Positions 31,457 to 44,200 of a DNA stretch of 64,000 nucleotides are shown piece after piece; the first letter of the stretch is position 1; every line of letters starts with the position of its first letter. Under the pieces are notes generated by a model. That model saw only the letters and a program-made list of their open reading frames with translations, was not told the origin of the DNA and searched no databases. Where the stretch lies: assembly GCA_023053575.1 (NCBI GenBank), contig JAKZAP010000003.1:5866561-5930560 (forward strand), given 5' to 3'. The stretch is from Branchinecta lynchi. Its lineage: Eukaryota; Arthropoda; Branchiopoda; Anostraca; Branchinectidae. The translations under genes were made by a program, and so were the position numbers.

Positions 31457-34189
31457 GTAGGTAGTTTCAAATCCCTGTTGACTGTAAAACTGGCACCGCT
31501 GCTTTTTTGCCGTCTCACTGTGATCGCGGACCAAGCATGTCCCAGAGAAACTTCTTCCACCGAATTTCTGGATTATCCTAGATCGACCATATATTAGCTT
31601 CTCCGAATAAGCCTTTTCTACCAAATTTCCGGTCTTCGCCAGATTCTGTGAGATGTACATATCGTGCGAAAAATCAAAGTTTAAGTATCGACTCAGCATC
31701 CCTCCTTACCCCTAAATCGAAGTCATTTTAGCCTAAGCAGACACAAATTTAATCCTTAATTTGTTACCCCCTCCACCGTTTCAGACAGCTCTAGAAGATT
31801 AAAGCCATCGTACGATTTTAGCAGATTTTGGATATGCTGTTCAGTTATTTTTTCTAAGCCTTTTGGTGTAAAGAAAGCTTTGTTACGATTTGGTCCGGGT
31901 CAAACCGTACTTCTACACGACTAAAGTAGCTTCACCGCTCATTCCCCGGAGATAGATCGCAAAATGTTCCCAAAGTCTGCTCAGGTCTGCCGTAGAGTTA
32001 GTGTTGGACGATATTCGATATCGATAACGATATTTTCTCATTCATAATTATTGTAAACAATCCAACATAACCTACATTTATATATCCGAAATTGGAGCAA
32101 TATGTTTTCGTAATTCAGTTCTTATTTATTCAGAGTTTGAAATGATACAAGATGGTTACAGCAGGGATTCCCACCAGAAGTGACCATTTCACGTTTTTCC
32201 ATGAAAATAGAATTAAAATGTGTCTTTTTGCAGCGGCGATTCTGACCTTTTTCAAGTTGTTTCATGAAAAGAAAATTTCATTCCCAATTTTAACTGGAAG
32301 TAATAAATATAAATAAACATGAATAATCTTTTTGTAACTGTTAATTACTTTCTGGATGGAGGGTCGAGGAATTCTAGAATCGAGCACGACGCTCAGCAAC
32401 AGCCTAAATCGAGTCTTCAACCCTATGACAACTTGCAATTCAACGATTTCGGGACAACCGTGGCAACCCATGCAAGAACTTGGCGTATTTATAAAACGTA
32501 CTTCTAATTGCTCTGATGTCGGATATACGGTCAAGTTTCCAAAATGGTGCTAGCGCAAGTGCGTGTAGTAATGCAATATTCCATTTACAACCAACCAAGG
32601 TTTGAGGGAAACATTTTATTGCTTTATCTTTTTATTTTAACTAAACGGTACAAAATTAGACGGTTACAAGTTAAACTCTTTAGTATGAACAACTTTACAT
32701 AATATACTACATTGTCAACTTCTTTAGTAATAAGAATACAACGTTTGGCTAATTGGACACACTGTAAAAAAAAAAGAAAAAAAAAGAACTCTGCTTTCAG
32801 GTAATCTGCAGTATTTTGCATTCTAACGTTTTATCCTCCGTCGGATTTGAACTCTCCGAACTCGAAATAAAATTCTCTGAATTTGATGATGCATAACTAC
32901 TAAACACAGATGTAGGAGACTTTTTACAATGTAAAAATATAAAAATACAGATCTGTTTGTTCAAACTGCAAAGCACTCTCTACTCAACTTCCTAAATTAT
33001 GCCAAATTTCCAATCGTGAAGCACTCATCACAGACAATGGAATCAGGGTTTGTCGCAATGTTCGTTCCCCTTGCCAACTTTGTCTCAATCTTATCCTTTC
33101 TAGCACCGGTCACTGAGCCAAGTAGCTTAAAGTCCGACTTGAATCGCAACTCCCAATTGACGCCTGAAAATCTTCGTCAAAAATAGGGACAACATTTTTG
33201 TCATTTATTCTTTACATTTACTACTATTTTGCCGTAGTTTTCTTTAAAGGACACCTGAATGAAGAGTACCAAGTATCATCCCTATCTGTATGACTTCCGT
33301 TAACATTGCTTGCAGAAAACCCGATTTAAGTACGAAATAGCGTTTCCAAGCTATGATTTTTGCTCCATTTTGCATCTGTCCTTGTTTCAGTACTGAACAA
33401 TTTTAGAAATAAACAAATGTCTCCAATCAAACCTTCTTCTGGAGTATTTTTTAACCAGTTAAGCCCAAACGTATATCTAGAAGAAACTCCAATACGATCC
33501 GGCCAGCGCTGTACACGATTTGAATGAATTGCGCTTTTTGTCTTGGAGTCTGCATGTGCAAACCTCCAGAAACGAACATCCCTACTTTGAAAACGTCACG
33601 CTCTGGAGAAGAATCTTCTCCATGGCCATGTCTGTAAATACATTCTCCATGGTGTGTTCAAGTATGGTTTCATTGTTCAGGTGTCCTTTAATTTAGCTGT
33701 TCATTTGTTTGGAGTTCTCTTTTCTATTTTGGAGACATCCCAGGAGTAGAGTTTCCAATCGTACTTTGGACCCAATAGGATTAAACAAATTTGTCTGAGA
33801 ATATTTTACTGCTAGGAAACAGGGCATACTCATAGAGATGTTGTTTCATCACAATATGTTAGTGAAGGGGTCGTGTCGTAAGGGTTGTTTTGTTTTGTTT
33901 ACTGTTTCTATTGTCTGAGATTGTGTTGCGTCTTACGCGGAAGTGTCATATGAAGCGTTTTTTTTCCCGGTTCCTGAACTGGACTTTTGACTTTAGCTGG
34001 CAGTCCGGGGATTCACTAGTTTTTGTCTTATAAAAAAAAGGAGCACGGAACTGGAAAATATCGAATCAGTCTTAGCCTATCGCAGTTTAGCCCTTAAAGA
34101 TCTTTTTCTTGTCTGTATTCGTCTCCACTGTCTCATTATCAGCATCCATCACATATAGATAGTACAACACATCCAAAAGTTAAAGTTTA
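31457..34189. other. Gene-poor stretch after Rh-like exon 1b
   Basis: A family A fragment lies at ~31610-31790 (ACCAAATTTCCGGTC, CCTTACCCCTAAATCG). The rest (31.8-34.2 kb) is A/T-rich, with no domain, RNA or repeat that I can name. The expected second Rh exon (FQDVHVM-like) was sought and not seen. Confidence 0.5.
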
Positions 34190-34790
34190 ACTGAAAAGGA
34201 CAGTCTAGTTACCCATAACTTAATCACTTACATAGGCTTGTTTTTTTTTTGTTTGTTTTTTTAAACCCGCGTAGCCTTTCGAAAATTTGTTACTTTACTT
34301 TTTGGGCTACGACTCCTCCTCCACTCGGTGACGTTAACATTTCCTTTAAATCTTAAACGTCACCTACTCTTTCCAAAAAAAAAAAAAAAAATTTTAAACT
34401 TCAAAAAATATAACTCCATTTAGACACGACGAAAATGTGTTACTTCGTCGCTCCGCTGTTCACGGATACTCGATTTGCGAATAGTGGAGTTTGGTACCTT
34501 TATGCGCTTTTACCTGTGATCTATGCTTGACGAAAAAAAATTACGAAAATTTGTGTTCAGGCACCAAGCACTCTTCACCAACTTCACCCCTGGCCACTGA
34601 AAATTTAAGCCGCGTCTGTGTTGAGGTCCGAAGCTTCCGCGTCATAGCGTCATAGTTGTGGGGCGGGCGTAAATATTCTGAGCGTTACTACTAGAGCAGA
34701 TGGTGGAGAAAAATCCCTTAGAAGAATACAAATAATTCAGTGTATTCAGTTAAATGATACACATATAAGTTGGCTTTTCAGTTAAACTTT
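34190..34790 (+). repeat. Dispersed repeat G, copy 1
   Basis: Shares ordered blocks with 61850-62310 (same strand) and 63345-63700 (opposite strand): GTGTTACTTCGTCGCTCCGC, GATTTGCGAATAGTGGA, GGTACCTTTATGCGCTTTTA, and then AAGTTGGCTTTTCAGTTAAA. No coding capacity; probably a non-autonomous transposon. Confidence 0.7.
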
Positions 34791-36296
34791 ATGAACAGAA
34801 AAGAGAAGCTTTTACTTTTTAAACTGAAGGGCTCATAACCAGCGAAGTTCACATCTTTTTTGTACTGGAGGAATGTAATTAAACACATGTAGCCTACTAA
34901 CAGAGTTTTAGTTAAAGGACCCACCGTGCCTATACTGTCAGTGCAGCCTACTTGCGTAACTTCATTCATAACTTCTTAAACCCAGAGACCCAAATTTCAC
35001 ATGTTACATTTTACATTAGAAAACCCCTAACGACAACTCACTAATATTTGCATTTGCCGCGATTCACTATTTCCCGTTCGCATTATGCTCCCGACCAGTG
35101 TTCGCATATCATGGTATTCATGCGTAAAACCGGTTATCTGAATTTTGCCAAGTTTTTGCTAGAAGTCGATGGGTCTGGGAAAATGGGTAATTTCTTAAAA
35201 GCAGAACTCGGTTATACAGTAAGCTATTCAATAGTTTTGCATATTGGAACATAAATAGTAAATAGTGCGAGGTATGCTTTGACTGTTGACGATGGTGACG
35301 ATCACCGGGACAAATAGGAACTAAACCGTATGGTGGCTCTAAACTGGAATGTGGGAACTCGTCTTACGGATTCTAAGGGGGAAGTGAACTGAGCCCCACC
35401 CCTCGAACCATGATACTGTAACTAGCCTACTTACTATTTCAACACACTATCCGGACAGTGGTAGCTTAAGATTCTGGTTTCCGGTTTTCATTCCGCCACT
35501 TCAGGTGCATCAGGAAAGCTTTTCATTTTTTTGCCATGTACTAGAGAAGGTGATCCGACCTTTCATCTTATTCGTCAAAAAAAATACTAAATTTTTATTC
35601 TCGGTTTCAAAAATATTAATTACGGAAGTAACCATTAAAACAGAGAATCTCAGCGTAGGAAGAATAAGAAACTTAGCCCAGATCTACATTTTTGTTTTAA
35701 TCGATCAAGCGTAAGGGTAACTTCAGCACCGAAGAGTCGGCACGGTCTTAAAGCTGTCGAAGCTGCAATTATTCAAACATTTTAATTAGAAGAAAAAGAG
35801 AAATATTTAGAGGCAAAATAGCCTTTTCTGTTGCTTCTTTAATTACTATTATTATGGCAGGGTTCAAACTCGCCTTTGTGAAATTACAATGAATGCCTGT
35901 CATTTTCCAGTACTAGGGAATTTGCTTGTACCATACAAAATGTAGGGAAATATAGGCGTTTCTGTATTTTTCGGTACACGCTTGTTCCAAAGTCCGCATC
36001 CCTTCGGGCCAACAATTGTAGGTAGCAATTTGGCTTTGTCATCGTAGCGTAACTAATTCGGAGAGTCATAATTTAGCACACAACCTCTTCGACAAACAAA
36101 TCACATGCACTGCGCCGATGAACATTTAAGAGCTAGTGGCAACACCTTAACAGGTCTCATGCGGATTCAAACCCGTCGGAACGCCAGAACAAAGTCCTTC
36201 TACTTTAACTCCGACCCCCCCCCCCCCCCCACCTGCTAACACACAACACATCCGGAAATGGCTTCATCTTTAAATTACCAGCTGTACATATAACAG
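34791..36296. other. Gene-free stretch upstream of a MITE
   Basis: One end of the TTAA MITE family at ~34912 (TTAAAGGACCCACCG) and a poly-C run near 36217-36231. Otherwise nothing recognised. Confidence 0.45.
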
Positions 36297-36299
36297 TAA

Positions 36300-36678
36300 A
36301 GGCGCTTTCACACTGACGCGACGCTGCGATGCGTCACGTATGCGTTTATCTTGCGTTGCGTCGCGTAGCTTTCACACCTGCGCGAGAATCTCTCACGCTG
36401 GATGCGTATTTACATTTTCCTTTCTCGGTTTCTTCTGCCGAATTTCCGTTTCTTTCGTCATTAGTAAGCTTTTCTTCACCATTAATAGGTTTTTCCCCAG
36501 TTTCCCTGACAAAATCTGATGCGTACGCGTCGACGCAACGAAAAGCATAGAACTTGGTTCTATTCTTGCGTTGCATTTTATTTGTATGCCTAAGCTCTGC
36601 GTTTGCGTCGCCGCAAGCGCAATGCAGAAATTGCATAGCTCAGTGTGAAAGGCCCAGCGCGTTAGTGTGAAAGCGGCT
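36300..36678. mobile_element. 379-bp MITE, TAA target duplication
   Basis: Ends AGGCGCTTTCACACTGACG and AGTGTGAAAGCGGCT, with TAA immediately outside both (36297-36299, 36679-36681). Subterminal GCGTTGCGTCGCGTAGC and GACGCAACG motifs are repeated in inverse. A 3-bp TAA target fits PIF/Harbinger (TWA). No transposase. Confidence 0.85.
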
Positions 36679-37027
36679 TAACTCACTCTATTTCAGTAAT
36701 ACTTCGATGCATTTTCGTTCCGTATTTCACAGGAGTATCGACGGTTTGCCCACTCTCGATTTTAATGGTGCCGTTGCCGACACCCCTTTCCACGTGTTGG
36801 AACATTAAAATCAGCATTTTTAGAAGCAGAATCGCAAAATGTATGTCCGGCTGATTTTGGCCGGTGTCGGGATAGGGTGTACAGCAGGTGGTGGGGAGAG
36901 GGTAACTCCTCGAGGGGTATCCTACCCACCCTTATGGTGTCCATTAACATAGCGTATCAAGTAAGAGTTTTAGCTTTATAAATATTGCGCAAAGATGGAA
37001 TGTTACCGAAAGGACTTTTTATCGGGA

Positions 37028-37090
37028 CAGCAAATAAGCCGAGGGTCGTGGGTTTAAATCTCGCCTACGGAACATATATGTTATTCCAAA
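37028..37090 (+). repeat. tRNA-derived SINE fragment
   Basis: AAGCCGAGGGTCGTGGG, then TTTAAATCTCGCC and TATATGTTATT, aligns with the B-box half of the copy at 39113-39200. It abuts the 3' side of the TDRD12-like stop codon (37113), so it may lie in that gene's 3' UTR in antisense. Confidence 0.6.
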
Positions 37091-37112
37091 AGAACACGCA
37101 TGTTTAGCTCAA

Positions 37113-38253
37113 TCACGACCTCTTAATTGCCCTAAGTGCCTCCCGCTCATTATCAGATAAAAACTCGTCTTCTTCTTCGAACCCTTCGGAATCCGCATCG
37201 GAATTATCGGAGTCGGAAACGTACGGAATCCGGGTCCGGACAACATCTTCACTTTCTGAGGTATCTGTATCCGCCGAGATCTCGTAATCCAACCGGATCC
37301 AATGGTGCTTCGCCACGGACTTGGTCAATCTAGGCCAACTAGCTTTCAATGCCTTTTCAACTGTGACCTCGATTCTCTGGCTGAAGCTTTTCTCAGACAC
37401 GAACTTCACTCGCCCGAATAGCGTTAGGCCAAACGTGTACAACTTCGCGTCAGTCAGGCAGGAGAAGCAAATCACATTTTCTTCCACTCTCACTTCAGTC
37501 TGGTAGCAATCAGCGTCGGGAATGATAATTTTCATAATCACCAAATCACCCTTCTCTCCCCACTTCAATTCTGGCTTTTGACCTCCTTCATAATCCTCCT
37601 TGTTTACTGCTACGGGGGCTATTTCTTCCTTCAGAACGAGGGGAGGAGGGACTGAGTCGCGTACGGTAACGGGAGGAGGGGCGGGAGCAGTTACTTCCTT
37701 TACAATCTCCTCGGCGTTATCTACCAGCTCTTGAAATTCTGAGGCAACGTGACATTCGAAGTCCTCCCAATTGAGCTCAAGCGGTTCTTCTTCATCCAAC
37801 ACGTTCAGGTTGACGGCGAAATTCTCCGCGGACGGTACAATCGTTCCAGCGACAGTCACTCTGTTAAAACCTGGAATGCGTTTTCTCACAAGTCCTGTTC
37901 TTGTCCAGTTTGCTTCCTTCGCATCGACGATTTCAGAGACGATATTCTTTTCGCCATCAAAAAGCATGATGAAATATTCGTCATCTTCTCTTGTCTCCAC
38001 CCGAGCGGCCAATGGAATCATTTCGTCACCGTCACGTGACCGGCCGTATAGCCAATCGCCAGCAGTTTCCGCAAACTCGCTGCCGTTTATTGGTTGAATG
38101 AATGCCAATCGGCATCTGATTGCTTGGAGGGGAAGGCGGAGAAGGAAGGAGTCTGAGATTTCGCAGAGGTCAGAAAGGAGAAGAGTTTCGGTCTCTCCGT
38201 GGTCAACGAAGAAGACTTTGTAGTTCTTGTCGCCTTTCTCCAGTATTTTGGCT
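37113..38253 (-). CDS. TDRD12: TDRD12-like terminal exon: Tudor second half, CS domain
   Basis: The acceptor CAACTTCCAG precedes an A that completes Arg, then AKILEKGDKNYKVFFVDHGE. The exon has no in-frame break over 379 codons, making it the longest coding stretch in the window. It ends RAIKRS with TGA. The CS part includes WGEKGDLVIMKIIIPDAD and TFGLTLFGRV. The last 40 residues are strongly acidic. Confidence 0.92.
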
Positions 38254-41200
38254 CTGGAAGTTGATATACTAAGTTGGAAGCTAACTTGTTTTTTAACACT
38301 TCATGATGGTCAAACAAATAACAATCGCGTCATACACTGTTAGAGGTTTCATAACAGATAACACAAGGATGCGCAGTTTCAATAGTCAACGCTCAACAGA
38401 CAATACTTGGGAGGTACTCTCTTGTGGTTTTTAAAACGTTATGCATGACATTTTATACACAACAAGCATTGCCGAAGAGCCGAAAAAGCACCTGCTGACT
38501 TTTTTGTTTGTCGTCATAATCTCGGAAACTTCAGCATATGCTTTTTTGGCGTTTTTTCGGCTCTTCCTGCTGCTGCATAACATTTCATGCATAACGTTTC
38601 CAAACATACCATATTACATCCCTAGTGTTGTCTGTTGAAACTGCACATCCTCGTGTTGTATGTTACTAAACTTCTGACAGTGTATTTCCAGCAGAAAGAT
38701 GTCAATAAGCTGCAGACAATATACATAAAGGTTTAAGGAGAAAAATCTGTTTAGGGTTAGGCAACTTGGAAGGTTCTTGCGGATAGGTTGGAAACACAGA
38801 GAAGTGTTTTTGTAGTTTGCATTCGTTAGGAGAATTGTTTGGTTTTCGTTTTTTTTGTTTTGCATGCGATGGCCCTCGGGCTTTAAAATTAAATAATATC
38901 ATAACATGTCATACTGTGGAATTCTTGGAAAACGTTAAGAGCTTTGTTTTAATTCTTAAAGAACGTATCTTGTCTAAGAATTTAAACGGTACTGATAGTC
39001 ATCACGCGACCGGCCGGTTATCTTAAAGTTTGAATAATCCTAGTATAACCCTGATTTTAAACAGTACGTAAATATGTTAAATGGTCAACGAAGGAGATAA
39101 AAGATGTTCACAAGCCGCTCGGTAGCTTAGATGGTAAAGTAGTGGCGATGTAAGCCGAAGGTCGTGGATGCAAATCTCGCCAATGGAGTAGTTATGTATT
39201 TCAGTTCACTTCTTACATTTTTTTTACTTTAATTTGATGGTATCCAATATCTTATTTCCATTTATGTTTAATTCCTTTTCACGTTGCAGCTAGCCGATCA
39301 ATCAGTGAAATGAAAAAGATAACCCTGACTAGTGTCGTTAGTGCTACAAACATATATAAGGTTTGAAGCCAAGCTGACCATTCTTTCAAATACAATAGAA
39401 AAAACGAGACTTTCGAGTATTTTTTTTTTTTCTTGATCAGCTAATTACCCCTCCAAGATGATGTGCGAGGGATAAACAAATTTCGGATATTTCGGTTGCA
39501 CTGTCCTCAGCGAAAAAACAAAACAAAACTAAATCATAAAATCCACCACAATCACAACAGGAAAACGATGCGGAACCAACAGACAATAAGACGAAATGTA
39601 ACTAAAGACCAGAAGAACGGTGCGGACTGAACGACATGCAGATAAAAATAAAATAACGAAAGATAAAATGTGCGTGTTAAAAGTGTATATGTACAAATCT
39701 GTGATTATTTACAATTGTGAGTTCTGTGTATATTTACAATTTACCATCCGTCTGGGAAAGCGCAGAAGCTTTCACCCAGAAAACGGCCCACTCCAAATAT
39801 CCATAATACGTTTGACCACTTTGAATAAAAACTTCCACAGAACTGGCCACTGCTAACAAGCTAACGGCTTGTTAGCAGTTAGCTAACAAACATCCCACTA
39901 CCGAACTTCTCCATGTCCATTCACTGAAACGCTGCGTAAAGAAGTACGCCTAAAGGAAGCTTTTGTACGTTGGCCCGAGAGCCAGAGATGGGCGAATCCC
40001 AGGATTCGTCCTTTTGGCCGGATTCGAATTTTATGCTTGTAAGGCTGGATTTGGATTCGGACTCAAATTCCTCCCCTGAATCTTCCGAATCCGCTCTAAT
40101 TTCTAATTACTTGAATAATTTCTAATCCAATTTGTACAAGGTATTGTTCTTAACCAGCCCCTCGTTGCTGAGAGGAAACCCATACTGCAACTAGCACACA
40201 TGAAAATCTAGAAATATAGTTTAAGTCGTTGACATTAACCGTCTCATTTGTCAGGTCCGATTTGAATCCTCAGAATAAAGTGGTGGATTCGGAATCGGAT
40301 TCGTCCCTAGCCCTGGATTCGGAGTCAAATCCTTCCATGATCGGATTCGCCGTCCATCTCTGCGACAGCAAAGACAATCTTAATTCTACACTGTCGAAAG
40401 TTTCATAACAGATAACACAAGGATGCGCGGTTTCATCAAGTAACAATTAGGATGTTAGCTGTTAAGTTTTTTAACGTTACGCATTAAAACGTTATGCATA
40501 CAAAAAGAGCCGATACACCAACGAAAAAAACATCTGCTGAATTTCTTTTTAGCATCATGATATCGAAAAAAAATGCGTTAACGTTTGAAAACAGAAACAA
40601 AATCAGCTAACATACTTACGTGTTATCCGTTGAAACCGCGCATCCTTGTGTTATCTGTTACGAAACTTTTAACAGCCTAGTTTTTTACGTCGCTCTCAGC
40701 CTAAAGTAACTTACCTGTAATACAACCCATCTTCGGGGAACTTGGCAAGGCAGTACAACCCAGGGTATCCAGATTTTAGGGGGATTCTCTCCCACCCTTC
40801 AATGTCTTCTTCCAACTTCAGCAAGGCTTTATACTTGTCAACACGGATGACGTGAAATGAATGCGGGGAACTCACTTGGGACACGTAGACCTCAGCGGAG
40901 GGGTATTGGGGTTCTCGGGGTAGGAAGTCAATAGCAGCCTGAAAGTAGAATGCTAATTAAGCATAAGTAAATGTTATCAGACTGGCTCCTAAAATTTGAG
41001 AGCCTTCTCAGTACTTTTATTATAATGGCGACAAGCTAAAAGCTTACCGCCAAACGTAATAAAATAAATAAATAATCACTATAATGATGATGATGATGAA
41101 TTTTATTACGCACAAACAACGAAGGGAAATACTGCAGTAAGAAAAACAGATAACAAAATTACACTGAGCTTTCGTTATAGTGGTAAAGCGCAAGCTGCAG

Positions 41201-44200
41201 GACCATTCCATCCTCTTCCTTTATTTTGCTCCCCCCCCCCCCATCATTAAGTGCTCAGAGTATCACTGTGGGAGATACAACAAGATGATCCCAGTAGGAT
41301 GTCTTCTCACTCGGAAGAGCTTCATCCTTAAAGGACCCCTCAAACTATTTACTCTTCAATTATCACTATAACTGAATACTTTAAGACTAGGCCCTGCTTT
41401 CAACAAATTACCCACGGCTTTGGCTGTGTTAAGCCTTTTACCGAAACCCGTTGACTTACAGCGAAAACAGGGAAAAATTTACACAAACGATTTTCCTCAT
41501 CGAAAAACTTATCGCAGACCACCGTCGACAGCGTGATACGCACCGAAGGTAGCAAAACACGGCAAGTTAGAAAACCAGCGAGGTTTTGTTGGAGGGGTTA
41601 GAATGCACCGTACGAAATTTGGGTCTCCGGGTTTAGAGGAGTGACTACGGTACTTCCGTAATCTTGGTTGCGTTGAAATTTCAGGTAAGACAGGTCCTTT
41701 AACAGCGGATCTTCTGCACTGGCAATGTGTGTCGGCTCTTTCTCTGAAGTACAGTCGATCTTCGTCTTTCGTTCCAGAATAGGATTTTGGAGTCCCATGT
41801 TTACTCCGGCTTTCTGCCCCTATTGTACTGAACTGGGGAGCTATTGTTTTGTGGGTTCGACCCAACTCTCTGTTAAAGTGTTATAGTTTAATCAGTCATG
41901 GATTATGGGTATTTGACTTAAATAAATAAATAGGGGAATTGCTCGTTAACAAGACAAGAAAAGACTTAGTGAAACTACGCACTTACGATGCATACAAACT
42001 CATACAAATACCAGTTATGATACTAAAAACAAAAGCAATTTACCTTATGCACTAAATACTAAAAGCAATTCACCTTGAAATACGTTGATAATAATAATTA
42101 TTTAATTCATTGATAATAATAACATCATCGCTGCATAATATAATGCCTGCTGCTGGATTGCGTGATTTTTATTTATAAATATTATAATGTGTAGGCCTTC
42201 CTTACATATTGTTTTGAAGTAATATTTTGTGAGAGGTCAGATGTTCACCAACGCGATACTCGGGCAAGAGGTGATATTCAGGTTCTCGTTTGATTTCAAG
42301 CAGGTCCTCGTTTTCAATTATTTGTAGAGCGTCTAAGCTTTGGAATAAGTTTAGTAGAAGTTCAAAGGAACTAGGTAATGTTGATCAATTTAAATGAGAG
42401 CTAAGTATGGATTAAGGAAAGTTATTTACATTTTTTTTTCGCCTTAGGATTAGAAAACATAATGTTTTTTCTAGTGTTATAATTGTGTGGAGTGTTTGGC
42501 AGGTACATGATTTCATCCTCTTTTTCCTTACTTCAGTGTTTTTTATTTGTTTTTGTTGTATTGTTTAACAGCACATCCTCGCAATCAGTGTTTTTGCTTT
42601 GCTATTTATGAGATCCTCGATTGCACTGTTAACAAAACTATTCTACTACTACTATAGTTACTGATTGTTAAGGGGCATGACACCACGAGCAGAAATTGTT
42701 TTTTTTTATTTTGTTTCGCTGTAAACCTTCAATAAACAAGACCAAAGGTTTCGATGGGATCCCAAAAGTCAATATTTGATCCAGACAATCGGGTCATGTC
42801 TTCGGCAGACTCCTTGAACGCTTTTACTATTAAAATTCAGAAACAGATTAAGGCCAAATATCTAATCATCTGAGAAAACAAAGTTCAGATATAGTCATAT
42901 CTGTTTTGACGAAAACTTCCTGCCACTTCTGCCAATTTCCCGGTTTCAGCCGAATTGCGGAACTACTTATCCGGCAAAAAAACAAAGCTAAAAAACAAAC
43001 TCAGCGTATCTTCTTTCCCCAATATTGAATATCTAATCAACTTCAAATAAAAATTTAGCTTATAACACATTTTCCGGCTCCAGTCGGATTCCGATCAAAC
43101 TATATGCGAAAAATCATTATCATACACGGACTCGGCATCTCTTCTTGCCCCTAAATCGGATATCTAATCAACTAAAACTAAAACTTTAAATTTTTCTGGT
43201 TTTGGCCGGACTCCGGGCAAAGTACGTGCCCGGGTAGAAAATTGTGTTCACACAATGTGTTCAGCATGTCTTTTTACCCCTTAATCCAACATCTAAGCAA
43301 CTCCAAGTAAAACTTTTACTTTTAACAAACTTTCCGGCTTTTGCCGGATTCCGGTCGAACTACTTGTCCTGAGAGAAAAGGGCTTTCATCGTCGTGTTCA
43401 GCACGTCCTCCTACCCCTAAATCGAACATCTAATCAACTTCAAATAAAACTTTTACTTTTAACAGACGTTCCGGTTTTGGCCGTGTTCCAGGCGAACTAC
43501 TTGTCCGATGACAAAATGGTTTTCACCATAGTGTTCAGCATGACTTCTTACCCCATAATCGACTATCACAGTATATGTTTAAAAATATTTAATGCCCCTT
43601 AATTTAAACCCCCTCCCCCAACCCTAAATGTGGGGCTACAGAGCCCATCTACGAACTTGACCTTACTCTTGACCCAAAGAATCCTCACACCAAGTTTCAT
43701 CAAAATATCTCATTCCCTTCGAGAGTTACAGTGCGCACAGACGGACGGACGGACAGACGGACAACTTTTGTGATGTCATAGGTATCCCTCCACTTACGTT
43801 TTGGGATCCCAAAAAGTGGAGTGGACTTGAGGGCCTATCCACTGTTCAACCCCTTCTCTTTCATGGAAACTACCTAGATCTGAGACTCCTGAATATTACT
43901 ACAAACTTTTGTTCCCTATTAAAGCACTTGCGACACTGACGGTATCCCACTAAACACCAGCGCTACTGGTTCGATCCTAGGGCAAAAATGTTTATAAAGG
44001 ACACCTCGTACTTATGATAGTAATTAAATTCATTTCACTATTACAGTATTTCCATCACAACCATCACAACATCACAACAAGGTCAACTGTCTGAGACCAT
44101 AGCAGAAATACTATGTAGTACGAAGTGTCTTTTAAAAGTCCACATTTCTTTCTAAACAGTGTTCACACAGAACAAAGTCAGAAACATCCCGACTCTCATC

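Larger units (their letters stand above)
38254..40714 (-). other. TDRD12-like intron, repeat-filled
   Basis: Contains MITEs at 38335-38682 (TA), 39983-40362 (hAT-like) and 40389-40677 (TA), a tRNA-derived SINE at 39113-39200, and a short hairpin CTAACAAGC/GCTTGTTAG at ~39853-39875. No coding sequence. Confidence 0.75.

Noticed and set aside
36150..36190. B-box-like GGATTCAAACCCG
   Set aside because: No matching A-box or acceptor stem; a lone motif.
37321..38097. Plus-strand open frames opposite the TDRD12-like last exon
   Set aside because: Shadows of a long conserved coding exon; no start context or domain.
43925..43985. Possible tRNA with B-box GGTTCGATCC
   Set aside because: No A-box at proper spacing and no cloverleaf by eye.
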